64,000 bases of DNA from Candidatus Melainabacteria bacterium (GTDB lineage Bacteria > Cyanobacteriota > Vampirovibrionia > Obscuribacterales > Obscuribacteraceae), in assembly GCA_016699165.1 (NCBI GenBank), contig CP064963.1, positions 4,526,001 through 4,590,000 of the forward strand. Reading direction: 5' to 3'. Each line of letters opens with the position of its first letter. The stretch's first letter is position 1. The translations under genes and the position numbers were made by a program. The notes under the pieces are model-generated. The model searched no databases, was not told where the DNA came from, and saw only the letters and a list, made by a program, of their open reading frames with translations. Positions 8,925 to 17,658 of the stretch are shown here, in pieces.

Positions 8925-10151
8925 TTGAGCTTCTTTGAACTACTTCAGGTCTCCTGGCAGGGGATAATGAGCAATCGCCTGAGGAGTTTACTTACAGTCC
9001 TTGGTATCGTAATTGGTATTGCCTCAGTTATTACTTTGCTTGGCATAGGTAAGGGTGCTCAGTTAGAAGCAGAAAAGCAAGTCCAGTCTCTTGGTACCAA
9101 TTTGATTTTTATTCGTCCCGGCTCGCAGAGCAGTTCGAGCATATCATTCGGACAAGGCACTATTCAGACACTTACTTATGAAGATGCTCTGGCTGTCAAA
9201 AAAAATTGTCCGGCAGTTTTAAATATTGCTCCGCAATATTCAAGTCAGTTGCAAGTGCAGTATGGAGAGAAAAATACACTCACGACTATAAATGCAACTG
9301 AGCCCAGTTACACCACAATTAGAAATTTCAATCCTGCTCAGGGTCGTTTCTTCAACGATTCTGAATCGCGCGAAGAGGCGCGAGTATGCGTTCTTGGTGA
9401 TACTGTTGCGGCGGACTTGTTTGGTTTTTCAGATCCGCTCAAAAAGAAAATTTTGATTCGAGGCGAATTATTCGACGTCATTGGAGTAATGGAACACAAA
9501 GGTGCTAACTCCGCAGTTGATATGGACGACCAGATTTTCATTCCGCTTTCAACTGGTTATTCTGCTTTATTTGGTCTCAGTCAAGTAACAGGTAGAACGG
9601 TCAAAAGTATTCTGGTAGAAGCAAAACCACAAGAAGATGATCTTGCTCAATTTCAGATTACTAATTTGCTCAGATTCAGACATCATATTACCGCTCCGGG
9701 AGAAGATGATTTTACCCTTCGCACCCAATCAGACATCATGCAGGCTGCACAATCTATCACTGGTGTTTTTTCTCTTTTGCTTGGCACCACAGCTGGTATC
9801 TCCTTAGTAGTAGGGGGAATTGGTATCATGAATATAATGCTTGTTTCAGTCACTGAGCGCACAAGAGAAATTGGAGTGCGCAAAGCAATTGGTGCTAAAT
9901 ATAGTCAAATTCTTTCTCAGTTTGTTATAGAAGCAACAGTAATGTCGCTTTCAGGAGGGATAGTCGGAATTATTTTAGGCATAGTCTGCTCGAATGCATT
10001 GAGTAGTTTTGCCAATTGGAAAGCGGTTGTGAGCCTCGACTCCATTTTTCTGAGCTTTTTCGTTTCGCTTGGTATCGGATTGTTTTTTGGAATATATCCA
10101 GCTCGCACTGCCGCAAAATTAGATCCAATCGTGGCCTTGAGGTCTGATTAA
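8925..10151 (+). CDS. MacB-like ABC transporter permease
   Basis: The 408-residue protein has the MacB layout without the ATPase: an N-terminal helix (LRSLLTVLGIVIGIASVITL), a large periplasmic MacB_PCD domain (about residues 50-260), then three FtsX-type helices with the conserved VTERTREIGVRKAIGA loop. It starts at TTG 8925-8927, preceded by AGGTGAAG, 7 bases after the adaptor stop. With the separate ATPase gene that follows it makes a split MacB, which uses ATP to drive periplasmic export through the adaptor and TolC (drugs, peptides or lipoproteins in known systems). Substrate is unknown here. Confidence 0.9.
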   Translation: MSFFELLQVSWQGIMSNRLRSLLTVLGIVIGIASVITLLGIGKGAQLEAEKQVQSLGTNLIFIRPGSQSSSSISFGQGTIQTLTYEDALAVKKNCPAVLNIAPQYSSQLQVQYGEKNTLTTINATEPSYTTIRNFNPAQGRFFNDSESREEARVCVLGDTVAADLFGFSDPLKKKILIRGELFDVIGVMEHKGANSAVDMDDQIFIPLSTGYSALFGLSQVTGRTVKSILVEAKPQEDDLAQFQITNLLRFRHHITAPGEDDFTLRTQSDIMQAAQSITGVFSLLLGTTAGISLVVGGIGIMNIMLVSVTERTREIGVRKAIGAKYSQILSQFVIEATVMSLSGGIVGIILGIVCSNALSSFANWKAVVSLDSIFLSFFVSLGIGLFFGIYPARTAAKLDPIVALRSD

Positions 10152-10159
10152 GAAAAACC

Positions 10160-10858
10160 ATGTCTGAATTTTTAGTGGAGTTAAAAGATGTCTGGCGCAC
10201 TTACAATCAAGGTGTTGAGCCTGTTCACGCACTTCAAGGTGTGAGCTTGAAAATCAAAGAGTCAGAGTATGTTGCAATCATGGGCACATCGGGCTCGGGT
10301 AAATCGACTTTGATGAATTTGCTTGGTTGTCTTGATCGTCCAAGTCAAGGGCAATATTTACTTGATGGAACAGACATAAGCACAAGAAGCGAAGACGAGC
10401 TTGCCGAAATAAGAAACAAAAGTGTCGGTTTTGTTTTTCAGCAGTTCAACTTGTTGCCAAGTATGTCTGCACTCGATAACGTTATGCTTCCTCTTGTATA
10501 CGCAGGCATGGGGAAAGAGCAAAGAACGATGCGTGCCGAGCAGGCGCTCAAAGATTTAGGACTTGGAAACAGGATACATCACAAACCAAGCGAATTGTCT
10601 GGCGGTCAGCAACAGCGCGTGGCAATTGCTCGAAGCATCGTGAATAGACCAAGAATTCTGCTTGCAGATGAGCCCACAGGCGCTCTTGATAGTCATACAG
10701 CCAAAGAGATAATGAGTTTGTTTACCAAACTGACAGAAGAAGGAATAACGGTTATTCTTGTTACGCACGATCCAGAAACGGCAGCTTGCGCCAGACGAAT
10801 TGTCAAAGTCAGAGACGGGCGAATACTTGAAGATTTGATTATAGGCAAGGTTCAGTAA
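10160..10858 (+). CDS. MacB/LolD-type ABC transporter ATPase
   Basis: The 232-residue ATPase has a Walker A at 42-50 (GTSGSGKST), a Q-loop (VGFVFQQFNLLP), the signature LSGGQQQRVAIARS and a Walker B ILLADEPTGALD. Its length and the FNLLPSMSALDNVMLPL segment are typical of the MacB/LolD/FtsE branch. It lies 8 bases after the permease and completes the efflux operon beginning at 2758. It would act as a dimer on the cytoplasmic side of the permease. Confidence 0.93.
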   Translation: MSEFLVELKDVWRTYNQGVEPVHALQGVSLKIKESEYVAIMGTSGSGKSTLMNLLGCLDRPSQGQYLLDGTDISTRSEDELAEIRNKSVGFVFQQFNLLPSMSALDNVMLPLVYAGMGKEQRTMRAEQALKDLGLGNRIHHKPSELSGGQQQRVAIARSIVNRPRILLADEPTGALDSHTAKEIMSLFTKLTEEGITVILVTHDPETAACARRIVKVRDGRILEDLIIGKVQ

Positions 10859-10866
10859 AAACTAAA

Positions 10867-11706
10867 ATGACCAGACTGTCTCGCTTCATTCGATTTCTCG
10901 CTCCCGGACAATCGGCATTTTGGCTTTTGATGCTTTTCATGGTGATTTACACTTCATGTGTAGTCTGGTTTGACGACCATTATTTTCCAGCTAAGAAAAT
11001 AGTGGAGGCTGATGCGGTTTTATACACTTCTTCCATTATTGGTTTGTTGCTTATTTTTAGAAATAACAGTGCCTACGAGCGCTGGTGGGAAGCACGCAAG
11101 TTGTGGGGACAACTGGTGAACGATACTCGCAATCTGTGCATCAAAGTCGATACTTATGTAGACATTGATAGTGTTGAGAAATCACAATTCGGATTGATAC
11201 TGTCCAATTTCAACATCTCACTTATGCACCATTTGCGTGGAACCGTGGATGGTGCACTTAGAAAATGTATGGAAGTGCCTGACGACGTGCAACATCTGCC
11301 GCTTTATTTTAGTCGTCGCGCTTATGAGTATATTGAGCGTTGGCGCCAAGAAGGCAAAATTGATTCGTTTAAGCAAATGCAAATAGATAATCATGCCCGT
11401 GCTTTTATGGACATATGCGGGGCATCTGAGCGTATTCTAGCTTCTCCCATCTCGGGTTCTTACAAGCTAATTTTGTGGATAGGTATTGCAATAAACTTGC
11501 TTTTAATTCCCTGGATGCTTGTACCTACACTTGATCAATACACTGTAGTTGCTGTGGTGCTCAATAGTTATTTTATGTTGTCGCTTGAATTTTTAGCCGA
11601 AGAGGTCGAGCGACCTTTTGGCACACTGCCAAACGAATTGCCGCTTGAGCGTATTTGTCAAACTATCTCCCTCTCTATAAAGGAAGTATTGAAAACAGAT
11701 CTATGA
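10867..11706 (+). CDS. Bestrophin-family (UPF0187) channel-like protein
   Basis: The 279-residue membrane protein matches bacterial bestrophins. It has two N-terminal helices (FWLLMLFMVIYTSCVVWF; SSIIGLLLIFRNNSAYERWW), the family signature NSAYERWWEARKLWGQLVN, and two further helices near residues 200-240. The C-terminal motif EVERPFGTLPNELPL is also characteristic. Bestrophins form pentameric ion channels (chloride in animals, sodium-type selectivity in a studied bacterial one). It begins 8 bases after the ABC ATPase and its stop overlaps the PPK2 start (ATGA), so expression of channel and PPK2 is probably coupled. Confidence 0.9.
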   Translation: MTRLSRFIRFLAPGQSAFWLLMLFMVIYTSCVVWFDDHYFPAKKIVEADAVLYTSSIIGLLLIFRNNSAYERWWEARKLWGQLVNDTRNLCIKVDTYVDIDSVEKSQFGLILSNFNISLMHHLRGTVDGALRKCMEVPDDVQHLPLYFSRRAYEYIERWRQEGKIDSFKQMQIDNHARAFMDICGASERILASPISGSYKLILWIGIAINLLLIPWMLVPTLDQYTVVAVVLNSYFMLSLEFLAEEVERPFGTLPNELPLERICQTISLSIKEVLKTDL

Positions 11707-12584
11707 AAATAAAAGATGTTTCGTTGAACGAGTTTTTGGCTAAACCTGGCAAGAAAATAAAACTTCAATCTGACTATGATCCCAAAATGCAAATTAAGGG
11801 TCTCACTCCAGAAATTGCAGAACAAGCTCTGCGTGAGAGTACAGACAAGATAGCTAAGATGCAGAGCAAACTTTATGCTCAAGATGTTTATGGTGTACTC
11901 ATTCTTTTTCAAGCGCTTGATGCCGCCGGAAAAGATGGTACCATCGCTCATGTGATGTCTGGTATCAATCCTCAAGGATGCGAAGTAACTGCTTTTAAAA
12001 GTCCTTCGTCGGAAGAATTGGATCATGACTATCTCTGGCGCTGTGCCAAAAAATTACCCGAGCGTGGACGTATTGGTATTTTTAATCGCTCGTACTATGA
12101 AGAAGTGCTTGTGGTGCGTGTTCATCCCACAATGCTTAAAAGTCAAAAACTTCCCAAAGAAGTAATGACCAAAACATTTTGGAATGACCGCTTCGAGCAA
12201 ATCAATAACTTTGAAAAATATTTGGTCGACAATGGTATCGAAGTAATTAAAATCTTTTTGAATGTTTCCAAAGCTGAGCAGAAGAATCGACTTTTAAAAA
12301 GAATCGACAACCCTGAGAAAAACTGGAAATTCAGCGCAAGCGATCTGAAAGAGCGCAAATTTTTCGATGATTACATTAAAGCCTATGAAGACTGCATCAA
12401 TAACACAAGCACCAAATGGGCACCCTGGTATATAGTGCCGGCGGATCATAAACCAAGTACTAGAATAATTGTTTCAGAGATTATTGGCTCACGTATAAAA
12501 GACTTGAACTTGCATTATCCAAAAGTGAGCAAAGAATCACGTGCAGCATTGCTACAAGCAAAAGGCGAACTCGAAACTGAATAG
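11703..12584 (+). CDS. Polyphosphate:nucleotide phosphotransferase, PPK2 family
   Basis: PPK2 enzymes move phosphate between polyphosphate and AMP, ADP or other nucleotides in the cytoplasm. I start at ATG 11703 (293 residues), which overlaps the bestrophin stop as ATGA and gives the usual MKIKD-type N-terminus; an in-frame ATG at 11655 lies inside the bestrophin gene. The Walker A-like LDAAGKDGT is at 72-80, followed by HVMSGINPQG and the lid-region GRIGIFNRSYYEEVLVVRVHP. The sequence looks closest to single-domain class III PPK2 (often AMP/ADP phosphorylating), a judgement by eye. A role in polyphosphate storage or ATP regeneration fits the suspected lineage. Confidence 0.9.
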   Translation: MKIKDVSLNEFLAKPGKKIKLQSDYDPKMQIKGLTPEIAEQALRESTDKIAKMQSKLYAQDVYGVLILFQALDAAGKDGTIAHVMSGINPQGCEVTAFKSPSSEELDHDYLWRCAKKLPERGRIGIFNRSYYEEVLVVRVHPTMLKSQKLPKEVMTKTFWNDRFEQINNFEKYLVDNGIEVIKIFLNVSKAEQKNRLLKRIDNPEKNWKFSASDLKERKFFDDYIKAYEDCINNTSTKWAPWYIVPADHKPSTRIIVSEIIGSRIKDLNLHYPKVSKESRAALLQAKGELETE

Positions 12585-12605
12585 CTTGGCTGCACTAAAA
12601 TCAGA

Positions 12606-12919
12606 CTATACTTTCTTCTTTGTGGCAGTGTAGATACCGATTATAACCAGGACCACGCCGCCTGCAATTAGCAGATTGTACATAGTCGAAAAATATAACT
12701 CGACACTTTCTGATATTTTTGGTTTTTCTATTTTTGCTTCTTCAATTTCCTTTTCGGGCTTTTTAAAACCAGGCTCTCCCTCAACTAACAGAGCTGCGTC
12801 TTCAACTGGTTTTCGCTCTGAGCAAAACCTGGCATTTGAGTCTGAGTAAATGAGCAAGCGCACAGAACTACAGCAATTGTGATAATTGCACTTTTAAGTT
12901 TGCGAACTTTGTGATGCAT
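12606..12919 (-). pseudogene. Small anchored secreted protein, frame broken
   Basis: Translation from ATG 12917-12919, directly abutting the TAG of the upstream thioredoxin-fold gene, gives a basic start and a signal-like hydrophobic segment (SAIITIAVVLCACSF), then MPGFAQSE. That frame soon stops (12785-12787). The other frame continues coherently as KPVEDAALLVEGEPG, then a K/E-rich stretch and a C-terminal membrane segment (YNLLIAGGVVLVIIGIYTAT) with a KKK tail. The frames join if one A is added to the four-A run at 12810-12813. The result would be about 103 residues: export signal, charged linker, tail anchor. It is the last gene of ABC-2 module A; no family recognised. Confidence 0.55.
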
Positions 12920-13834
12920 CTAGTTTCCAGATTCTTTTTTGAGGAATTCGTCTATTTCACTTCTATTGCTGGTGCCACCAAGTTTCTCGAACTTGCCTGT
13001 CTTTGCATCCACCGACACAAGGGTTGGATACGATTGCACCTCATACTTTTTGACCAGCTCATTTACATATTTTGGATTTTTAGCCACTGGCGAAGTACGA
13101 TCCAGAACAATTGAACATGCAAAATGCTTATCTAGAAGTTTTTTCTTATCGTAGTCGTCAAACGGATAACGCATCACGTTATAACAATTGTCGTCGTATT
13201 GTTGATAAAAGAAATACAAAATCTTTTTCTTGTCAGCCTTTGCTTTGGCTTCAACATCCGATAGCCTGCACCAGCTATGTTTGGCTATGATTGAGTTATA
13301 ACCACCATAGTTATAATGTTTATTTTCAGCCAGAAAATTCAAAACATTCTGTTTGAATCCAGGCGTGTGATACAAATGCGGTAGTCTGTAATCATCACAT
13401 GCGCGCTCTTGCAAATCGAGTGGAACGACACGCACGGTGGCGTAATCGACTTTAGATTTAGGGTCGCGTTCATAGTGATATGAAGGTCCCCATTGATTAT
13501 TGGAATTGGTAGATATACTTCGAGCAGGTATGTAGTCTGTATTTATGATTTTAGCCAAAGTTGGATCGCTAAAATAATAACGCTCAAGGGTTTTGAAATG
13601 CTCTCCATTAACGTTATTGGTTACTACTTCAAGAATGGGCATTTGTCTTGCTTGCGCTTCTTTTTTAGCATCTTCTATGTTGCGCCACTGCACATGGTCA
13701 TGAAAAGAGGGCGGGAATTTTGCTTCAAGCTGATCGGCAACCAGTTTGCCACCAAAAAGCAATACGCAGATAATGGGCAACCATTTAGCAGTGGCTCTGG
13801 ATGGAGCTTTTATGCTTTTACTGTTGTTGAGCAT
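12920..13834 (-). CDS. Membrane-anchored double thioredoxin-fold protein (module A)
   Basis: The 304-residue protein has an N-terminal anchor (WLPIICVLLFGGKLVA) and two thioredoxin-like domains of the Thioredoxin_7/DUF255 kind. The first (about 45-140) has VQWRNIEDAKKEAQ and YFSDPTLAKIINTDYIP; the second (about 185-300) has KKKILYFFYQQYDDNCYNVM and cis-Pro P270 in VQSYPT. Neither domain keeps a CxxC: the first has no cysteine at the site, the second a single C217 (CYNV). This suggests a monothiol, binding or chaperone role rather than dithiol exchange. Its GGAGGT ribosome site and 17-base overlap with the permease tie it to the ABC-2 module. It is a paralogue of the gene at 16741-17658. Confidence 0.7.
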   Translation of the reverse strand: MLNNSKSIKAPSRATAKWLPIICVLLFGGKLVADQLEAKFPPSFHDHVQWRNIEDAKKEAQARQMPILEVVTNNVNGEHFKTLERYYFSDPTLAKIINTDYIPARSISTNSNNQWGPSYHYERDPKSKVDYATVRVVPLDLQERACDDYRLPHLYHTPGFKQNVLNFLAENKHYNYGGYNSIIAKHSWCRLSDVEAKAKADKKKILYFFYQQYDDNCYNVMRYPFDDYDKKKLLDKHFACSIVLDRTSPVAKNPKYVNELVKKYEVQSYPTLVSVDAKTGKFEKLGGTSNRSEIDEFLKKESGN

Positions 13835-14603
13835 ATGAGACCTCCAGATTATTCATGCGCCATATCGCTATGGTGAGCATCAAAAATACAGTAAAACTAT
13901 AACCAAGAATTGTTGCCGCAGATGGTATCAAAGCATTTGCCACCATTGTCATATCGAGCCATGGAAGGCAGATAGATGTGGTGAATTCTCCAATGGCTTT
14001 CACAATGGGAGTAAACTGGGCCATCCAGGCAAGACTAAAATAACTGCCAAAATACATGCTGGGCAATGACTGCGCTAATTGCGTTAAAACGAACATGCCA
14101 CCAAAGAGCACACACCAGACCACCATATTTTTATTTCCAGCAAACAGGCTAGACAAGCCAACCATGGTTGCCGATAGTCCAAAACAAAGTGAAATTCGCT
14201 CTGCAATGGTTGAGCACAAATTGACATCAGGCATATTTAAAAAAGTGACGCTCACAACTGCTTGCTCACAAAGAGCAAGCGCAATAGCAATTGCACTTGT
14301 AGCAACTGACAAAGCAAGCCATTTTGCCATTACATATTTAGTGCGAGCAAGTGGGCGTGAGAAGACTGTGGATAAAACACCACTTGAAATATCTTTGCCA
14401 ATGATTCCTGTGCCCAAGGCAAAAATAAAGGGCAATAAAAAGAATGTGTTGACGAAAGTCGGCTCTACGATTTGCCATTCGGTAAATAAAATATTGCAGA
14501 CCGAGTATCCAAGCAAGCATAAGAAATACAAGCCACATAAGCTTATAATCCCGGCACTTGAACACCACATTTTCAGGGTAGTTCGAAAGATGGTCCTGTT
14601 CAC
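13818..14603 (-). CDS. ABC-2 type permease (module A)
   Basis: The 261-residue protein has about six hydrophobic segments and no large soluble domain, as in ABC-2 permeases of the NosY/YjbB-like small type. The loop GKDISSGVLSTVFSRPLART is a recognisable feature of this group (permeases that carry a GIIGKDISSGxL motif). It starts at GTG 14603, overlapping the ATPase stop by four bases, and its own end overlaps the thioredoxin-fold gene by 17 bases. It is a paralogue of the permease at 17645-18457, with the motif preserved. Likely exports a molecule from the cytoplasm, or an assembly factor for an exported product; substrate unknown. Confidence 0.82.
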   Translation of the reverse strand: MNRTIFRTTLKMWCSSAGIISLCGLYFLCLLGYSVCNILFTEWQIVEPTFVNTFFLLPFIFALGTGIIGKDISSGVLSTVFSRPLARTKYVMAKWLALSVATSAIAIALALCEQAVVSVTFLNMPDVNLCSTIAERISLCFGLSATMVGLSSLFAGNKNMVVWCVLFGGMFVLTQLAQSLPSMYFGSYFSLAWMAQFTPIVKAIGEFTTSICLPWLDMTMVANALIPSAATILGYSFTVFLMLTIAIWRMNNLEVSYAQQQ

Positions 14604-15601
14604 GACTTACCCTCCATGAAGAACCGCTCCAGGCGGCCAGATTGTGGCACCACTTCTAGTACCGGATGATTTTCGCTTACCAAAGTTTTCACCAGAGTAA
14701 CAAGCGCTTTGTTGTCTCTGACTTCTACGGTGGCGTGCAAGAAAGAAAATGATGTTACCTCAGCACCACATTGTCTTGCAATATTTCCTAGTTTTTCGGC
14801 ATCAGGCAATTCGCCTTCGTGGCTGTCGAATTTGATTAAGACTAATCTGCGTTGATGATCTGGCTCAAGCAAATCTTCAACTGCTTCCACTCTGCCTTTG
14901 TTTACAAAGACTACACGGTCGCAAATTTTTTCAACCTGGTCCAATTGATGCGAATTAACAACAATGGTCATGCCTGATTTTTTAAGTTCGCTCAAGACCT
15001 GTCGAATTTGAAGCGCACCACCTGGGTCCACGCCAGATACAGGTTCGTCCAGAAACAAATATTTCGGTTTGCCGATAAGCGACTGAGCCAGTCCCAGGCG
15101 CTGCAACATCCCTCGCGAGAAACGCGACAACTGCGAAGTCCAAACGTTGGAATCAAGTCCTACTTTGGTAAGTAGTTCTTCAACATCTTGCTGTCTTGAA
15201 TCTTGTGGCATCCCGGCAAGCTCGTGATGATAAGAAACAAATTCAATCGCTGTCATCCAGCGGTCAAAAGTCAGTCGCTCAGGTAAATAGCCAATAAGCT
15301 TTTTGATATGCAATGACTCAGGCGGCAGCCCTTCAATATAAATAGACCCTTTTTCGGGACGCAAAAAGCCAAGCAAGCAGCCCATTAATGTAGTCTTGCC
15401 AGCGCCGTTGGGACCGATTACACCTAAAGCTTCGCCAGGCAAAACTTTTAGACTAATTTCGTTGAGCGCAAGCACGCGTTTGCGGTTGCCCATCCGAATA
15501 ATGTTGCGAATGGACGGTTTGAAAGATTTGACCACAGAATCAATTAGTATGCCCTGACCGTCAAGCAGGGGCGACACCGGGTTAAGTGCAAGTTCAGCCA
15601 T
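14600..15601 (-). CDS. ABC-2 transporter ATPase (module A)
   Basis: The 333-residue ATPase has Walker A GPNGAGKTTLMGCLLGFLRP, signature LSRFSRGMLQRLGLAQSL, Walker B YLFLDEPVSGVDP and an H-loop NSHQLDQVEK. The signature carries SRGM in place of SGGQ, common in ABC-2 drug, lantibiotic and Nos-type ATPases. A C-terminal extension of about 80 residues ends VVPQSGRLERFFMEG, as in ABC-2 subfamily proteins. It is the first gene of module A, which runs ATPase, permease, thioredoxin-fold protein, small anchored protein. It resembles the ATPase at 18454-19503 along its whole length. Confidence 0.9.
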   Translation of the reverse strand: MAELALNPVSPLLDGQGILIDSVVKSFKPSIRNIIRMGNRKRVLALNEISLKVLPGEALGVIGPNGAGKTTLMGCLLGFLRPEKGSIYIEGLPPESLHIKKLIGYLPERLTFDRWMTAIEFVSYHHELAGMPQDSRQQDVEELLTKVGLDSNVWTSQLSRFSRGMLQRLGLAQSLIGKPKYLFLDEPVSGVDPGGALQIRQVLSELKKSGMTIVVNSHQLDQVEKICDRVVFVNKGRVEAVEDLLEPDHQRRLVLIKFDSHEGELPDAEKLGNIARQCGAEVTSFSFLHATVEVRDNKALVTLVKTLVSENHPVLEVVPQSGRLERFFMEGKS

Positions 15602-15692
15602 TACTTAAATTTCCCGCAGATAAACAATTAGTCCTATATTTCATCTTACCCGTACCTTGTAAAGCGAGCTTGCCCTTTGGGTTTGCTTTAGA

Positions 15693-16757
15693 TTAACTTT
15701 GGGTCGAGCGAACGAAGTCGCCCAGTTTCATTGCCTTTGCGCATTTAAAGAATCGAAACGCCATGAGGTCGACCAGTTTTTGTGTGCGCGGATTTGCATC
15801 TTTCAACATGGCTGCATTTATGACAGGCACGTGTGTTGCAAGCGCCAGACCCAGCTTGTAATCGAATAAAGCGTCGTCTTTTGAATATCCTTTTATATAG
15901 TCTTTTGCAAAGAATGAAAGTGTTTGATGCCAGACTTCGACCAGACTGATTTGTTCGTCCATGGTTAAATCACAGTTTTCCCCAAGTAAACGACCAAGGT
16001 CAAATCCAGGCAGAGCCTTTGTTATTAACTGCCAGTCGAAAATGACCAATTCATCTCCTTTGCCAAATCTCAGATTGTCAGCCCTTAAATCGCAGTGTAC
16101 AAGGCTTTGTGGACGCGAGGCTGCCAGCGCCAACAGTTTTTGAAGAGATTGGGCGATTAACTCGCCAATCAAAAGCGACTCCTGGTCTATTCGATTTTGA
16201 TATTTTTCTTTGAAGAGTCCAAAGAACTCGCTATATCTATCGATCATCATGTAATTGCGCTCGCAAAGCCAGCTAAGCTCAGCAAGACGCTCATCCCAAA
16301 AGGTGGCATGCAAGCTGGCGATTCGTCTTGTGGCCGATTCTATTTGTCTGTAAGTCAGACCCTGTATCTGGTCGCCAGCTTCAAGGTGGCTCATATCTTC
16401 TAACACTAGAATTCCCGGGTGCGATTTTGTGTTGTAGCAAGCAAAATAACAACGCGCAAGCTCGAAAGAATTAGGCAATTTGGGCGCAACTTTATCGTAA
16501 AAATAAACTTCGCGCTCAAAGGCTAGATACAACTGCTCGACCGACTTGAATGGTTCTTGATCTGGCTGGACTTTTACAACGATACTTTTGGGCGCATCGC
16601 ATTCTTTGTCATATACAAGTTTGAATCTTGCGATTCGGCTTAAATAAGAAGGAATATGGTCAAAATCTATGCGCTCGATTTCGACCACGCGGGCATCTTT
16701 CAAAACGCCTGTTGTTTTGAGCGCATCAGTTAACCACTGACTATTTATTGTTGGCAA
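15693..16757 (-). CDS. APH/CHK-type small-molecule kinase-like protein
   Basis: The 354-residue protein has the protein-kinase-like fold of aminoglycoside phosphotransferase and ecdysteroid/CHK-like kinases. Visible motifs are a phosphate-anchoring lysine (SIVVKVQ), the linker ILVLEDM, the catalytic loop SLVHCDLRADNLRF (Asp after His-Cys) and the metal-binding VIFDWQ. All key residues are present, so it is probably active on a small hydroxylated substrate. It starts at TTG 16757 with a GGAAG site and overlaps the upstream thioredoxin-fold gene by 17 bases, making it the fourth member of module B. A 91-base gap separates it from module A. Confidence 0.8.
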   Translation of the reverse strand: MPTINSQWLTDALKTTGVLKDARVVEIERIDFDHIPSYLSRIARFKLVYDKECDAPKSIVVKVQPDQEPFKSVEQLYLAFEREVYFYDKVAPKLPNSFELARCYFACYNTKSHPGILVLEDMSHLEAGDQIQGLTYRQIESATRRIASLHATFWDERLAELSWLCERNYMMIDRYSEFFGLFKEKYQNRIDQESLLIGELIAQSLQKLLALAASRPQSLVHCDLRADNLRFGKGDELVIFDWQLITKALPGFDLGRLLGENCDLTMDEQISLVEVWHQTLSFFAKDYIKGYSKDDALFDYKLGLALATHVPVINAAMLKDANPRTQKLVDLMAFRFFKCAKAMKLGDFVRSTQS

Positions 16758-17658
16758 GAAATTCTTCCATTGAATCGTGACCTCGGTATCCGATTATTTT
16801 ATCGTTTTGACCCGAGAGTGAGGTCTTATCAACAATAAAAGTCGGATAAGTCTGAATTTTATACTTGCCGATTAATCTATCGACTGTCTGTGAGTTTTTT
16901 GACCCGGTTGCTGTGTGGTCATAAATCATGCAGCAAATATAATTCTTGAGCTGCTGATGCTCACAATCATTATCGTCGAAAAGCTCACGCATAGCCTCGT
17001 CGCATTCTTCGTCATTGTGGCGGGCAAAGAAATACAAGATAGGTTTGTGTTCTAAATTGGCTTTGGTTTGTGCCTCTTCTATGCGAGTCCATTTCACTTC
17101 TTGAGATGGTGAAACCGGCAATGGATGCCAGTTTGCATTCTCGTCTAAAAAATTGAACATTGTATTTCTGGGGGCGACAGAACCATACGTGTAAAAGTGC
17201 GGCAATTTGTAACGCTCGTTGTGCACCATCTGGCATTCAACTGGCACCACATGTATTGCTGGCTGACAATACCACTGCAAATACTTTGTTTGCATCTGGT
17301 TTACTATCTGATCTTTGGGTGTGTCTCCAAGCGATTTGTCCCACACCTTGACTGGAATATATTTTGCGTTTATAGTATCAGCAATTTTAGGATCGCTGAA
17401 ATAATTACGTCTATACTGTTCTTCCTTGGGTAAATATGCCGCTCCAGAAAAATAGATGAATACAGGCTTTCCAGTCGTTCTTGATTCTGTTAATCCTGCA
17501 AGCGGTTCTCTCCACTGCACCAGATCTCTGCTCAAAAATTGGGTTGGGTGAAAGCGCTCATAAATGCCTGTGCCAGTTCGTGCCAAAAGCAAGATAATCA
17601 CGACTGCCACCAAACTCGATGGCAACATTTCAGTGGCGATTTTCTTATTTACTTGCAT
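16741..17658 (-). CDS. Membrane-anchored double thioredoxin-fold protein (module B)
   Basis: Paralogue of the protein at 12920-13834: 305 residues, N-terminal anchor (SSLVAVVIILLLARTGTG), then two thioredoxin-like domains sharing the same landmarks, VQWR at 48-51, YFSDPKIADTINAKYIPV near 86-103, and a second domain with KPILYFFARHNDEECDEAM and cis-Pro P272 (IQTYPT). As in its paralogue, the CxxC is lost in both domains; one cysteine, C219 (CDEA), remains in the second. It has a strong AGGAGG ribosome site and overlaps the permease upstream by 14 bases. It probably faces the periplasm next to the ABC-2 exporter. Function is inferred only from context. Confidence 0.7.
   Translation of the reverse strand: MQVNKKIATEMLPSSLVAVVIILLLARTGTGIYERFHPTQFLSRDLVQWREPLAGLTESRTTGKPVFIYFSGAAYLPKEEQYRRNYFSDPKIADTINAKYIPVKVWDKSLGDTPKDQIVNQMQTKYLQWYCQPAIHVVPVECQMVHNERYKLPHFYTYGSVAPRNTMFNFLDENANWHPLPVSPSQEVKWTRIEEAQTKANLEHKPILYFFARHNDEECDEAMRELFDDNDCEHQQLKNYICCMIYDHTATGSKNSQTVDRLIGKYKIQTYPTFIVDKTSLSGQNDKIIGYRGHDSMEEFLANNK

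Noticed and set aside
14056..14619. Plus-strand frame of 187 codons opposite the module A permease
   Set aside because: Antisense to a clear ABC-2 permease; Lys/Pro-rich without any motif.
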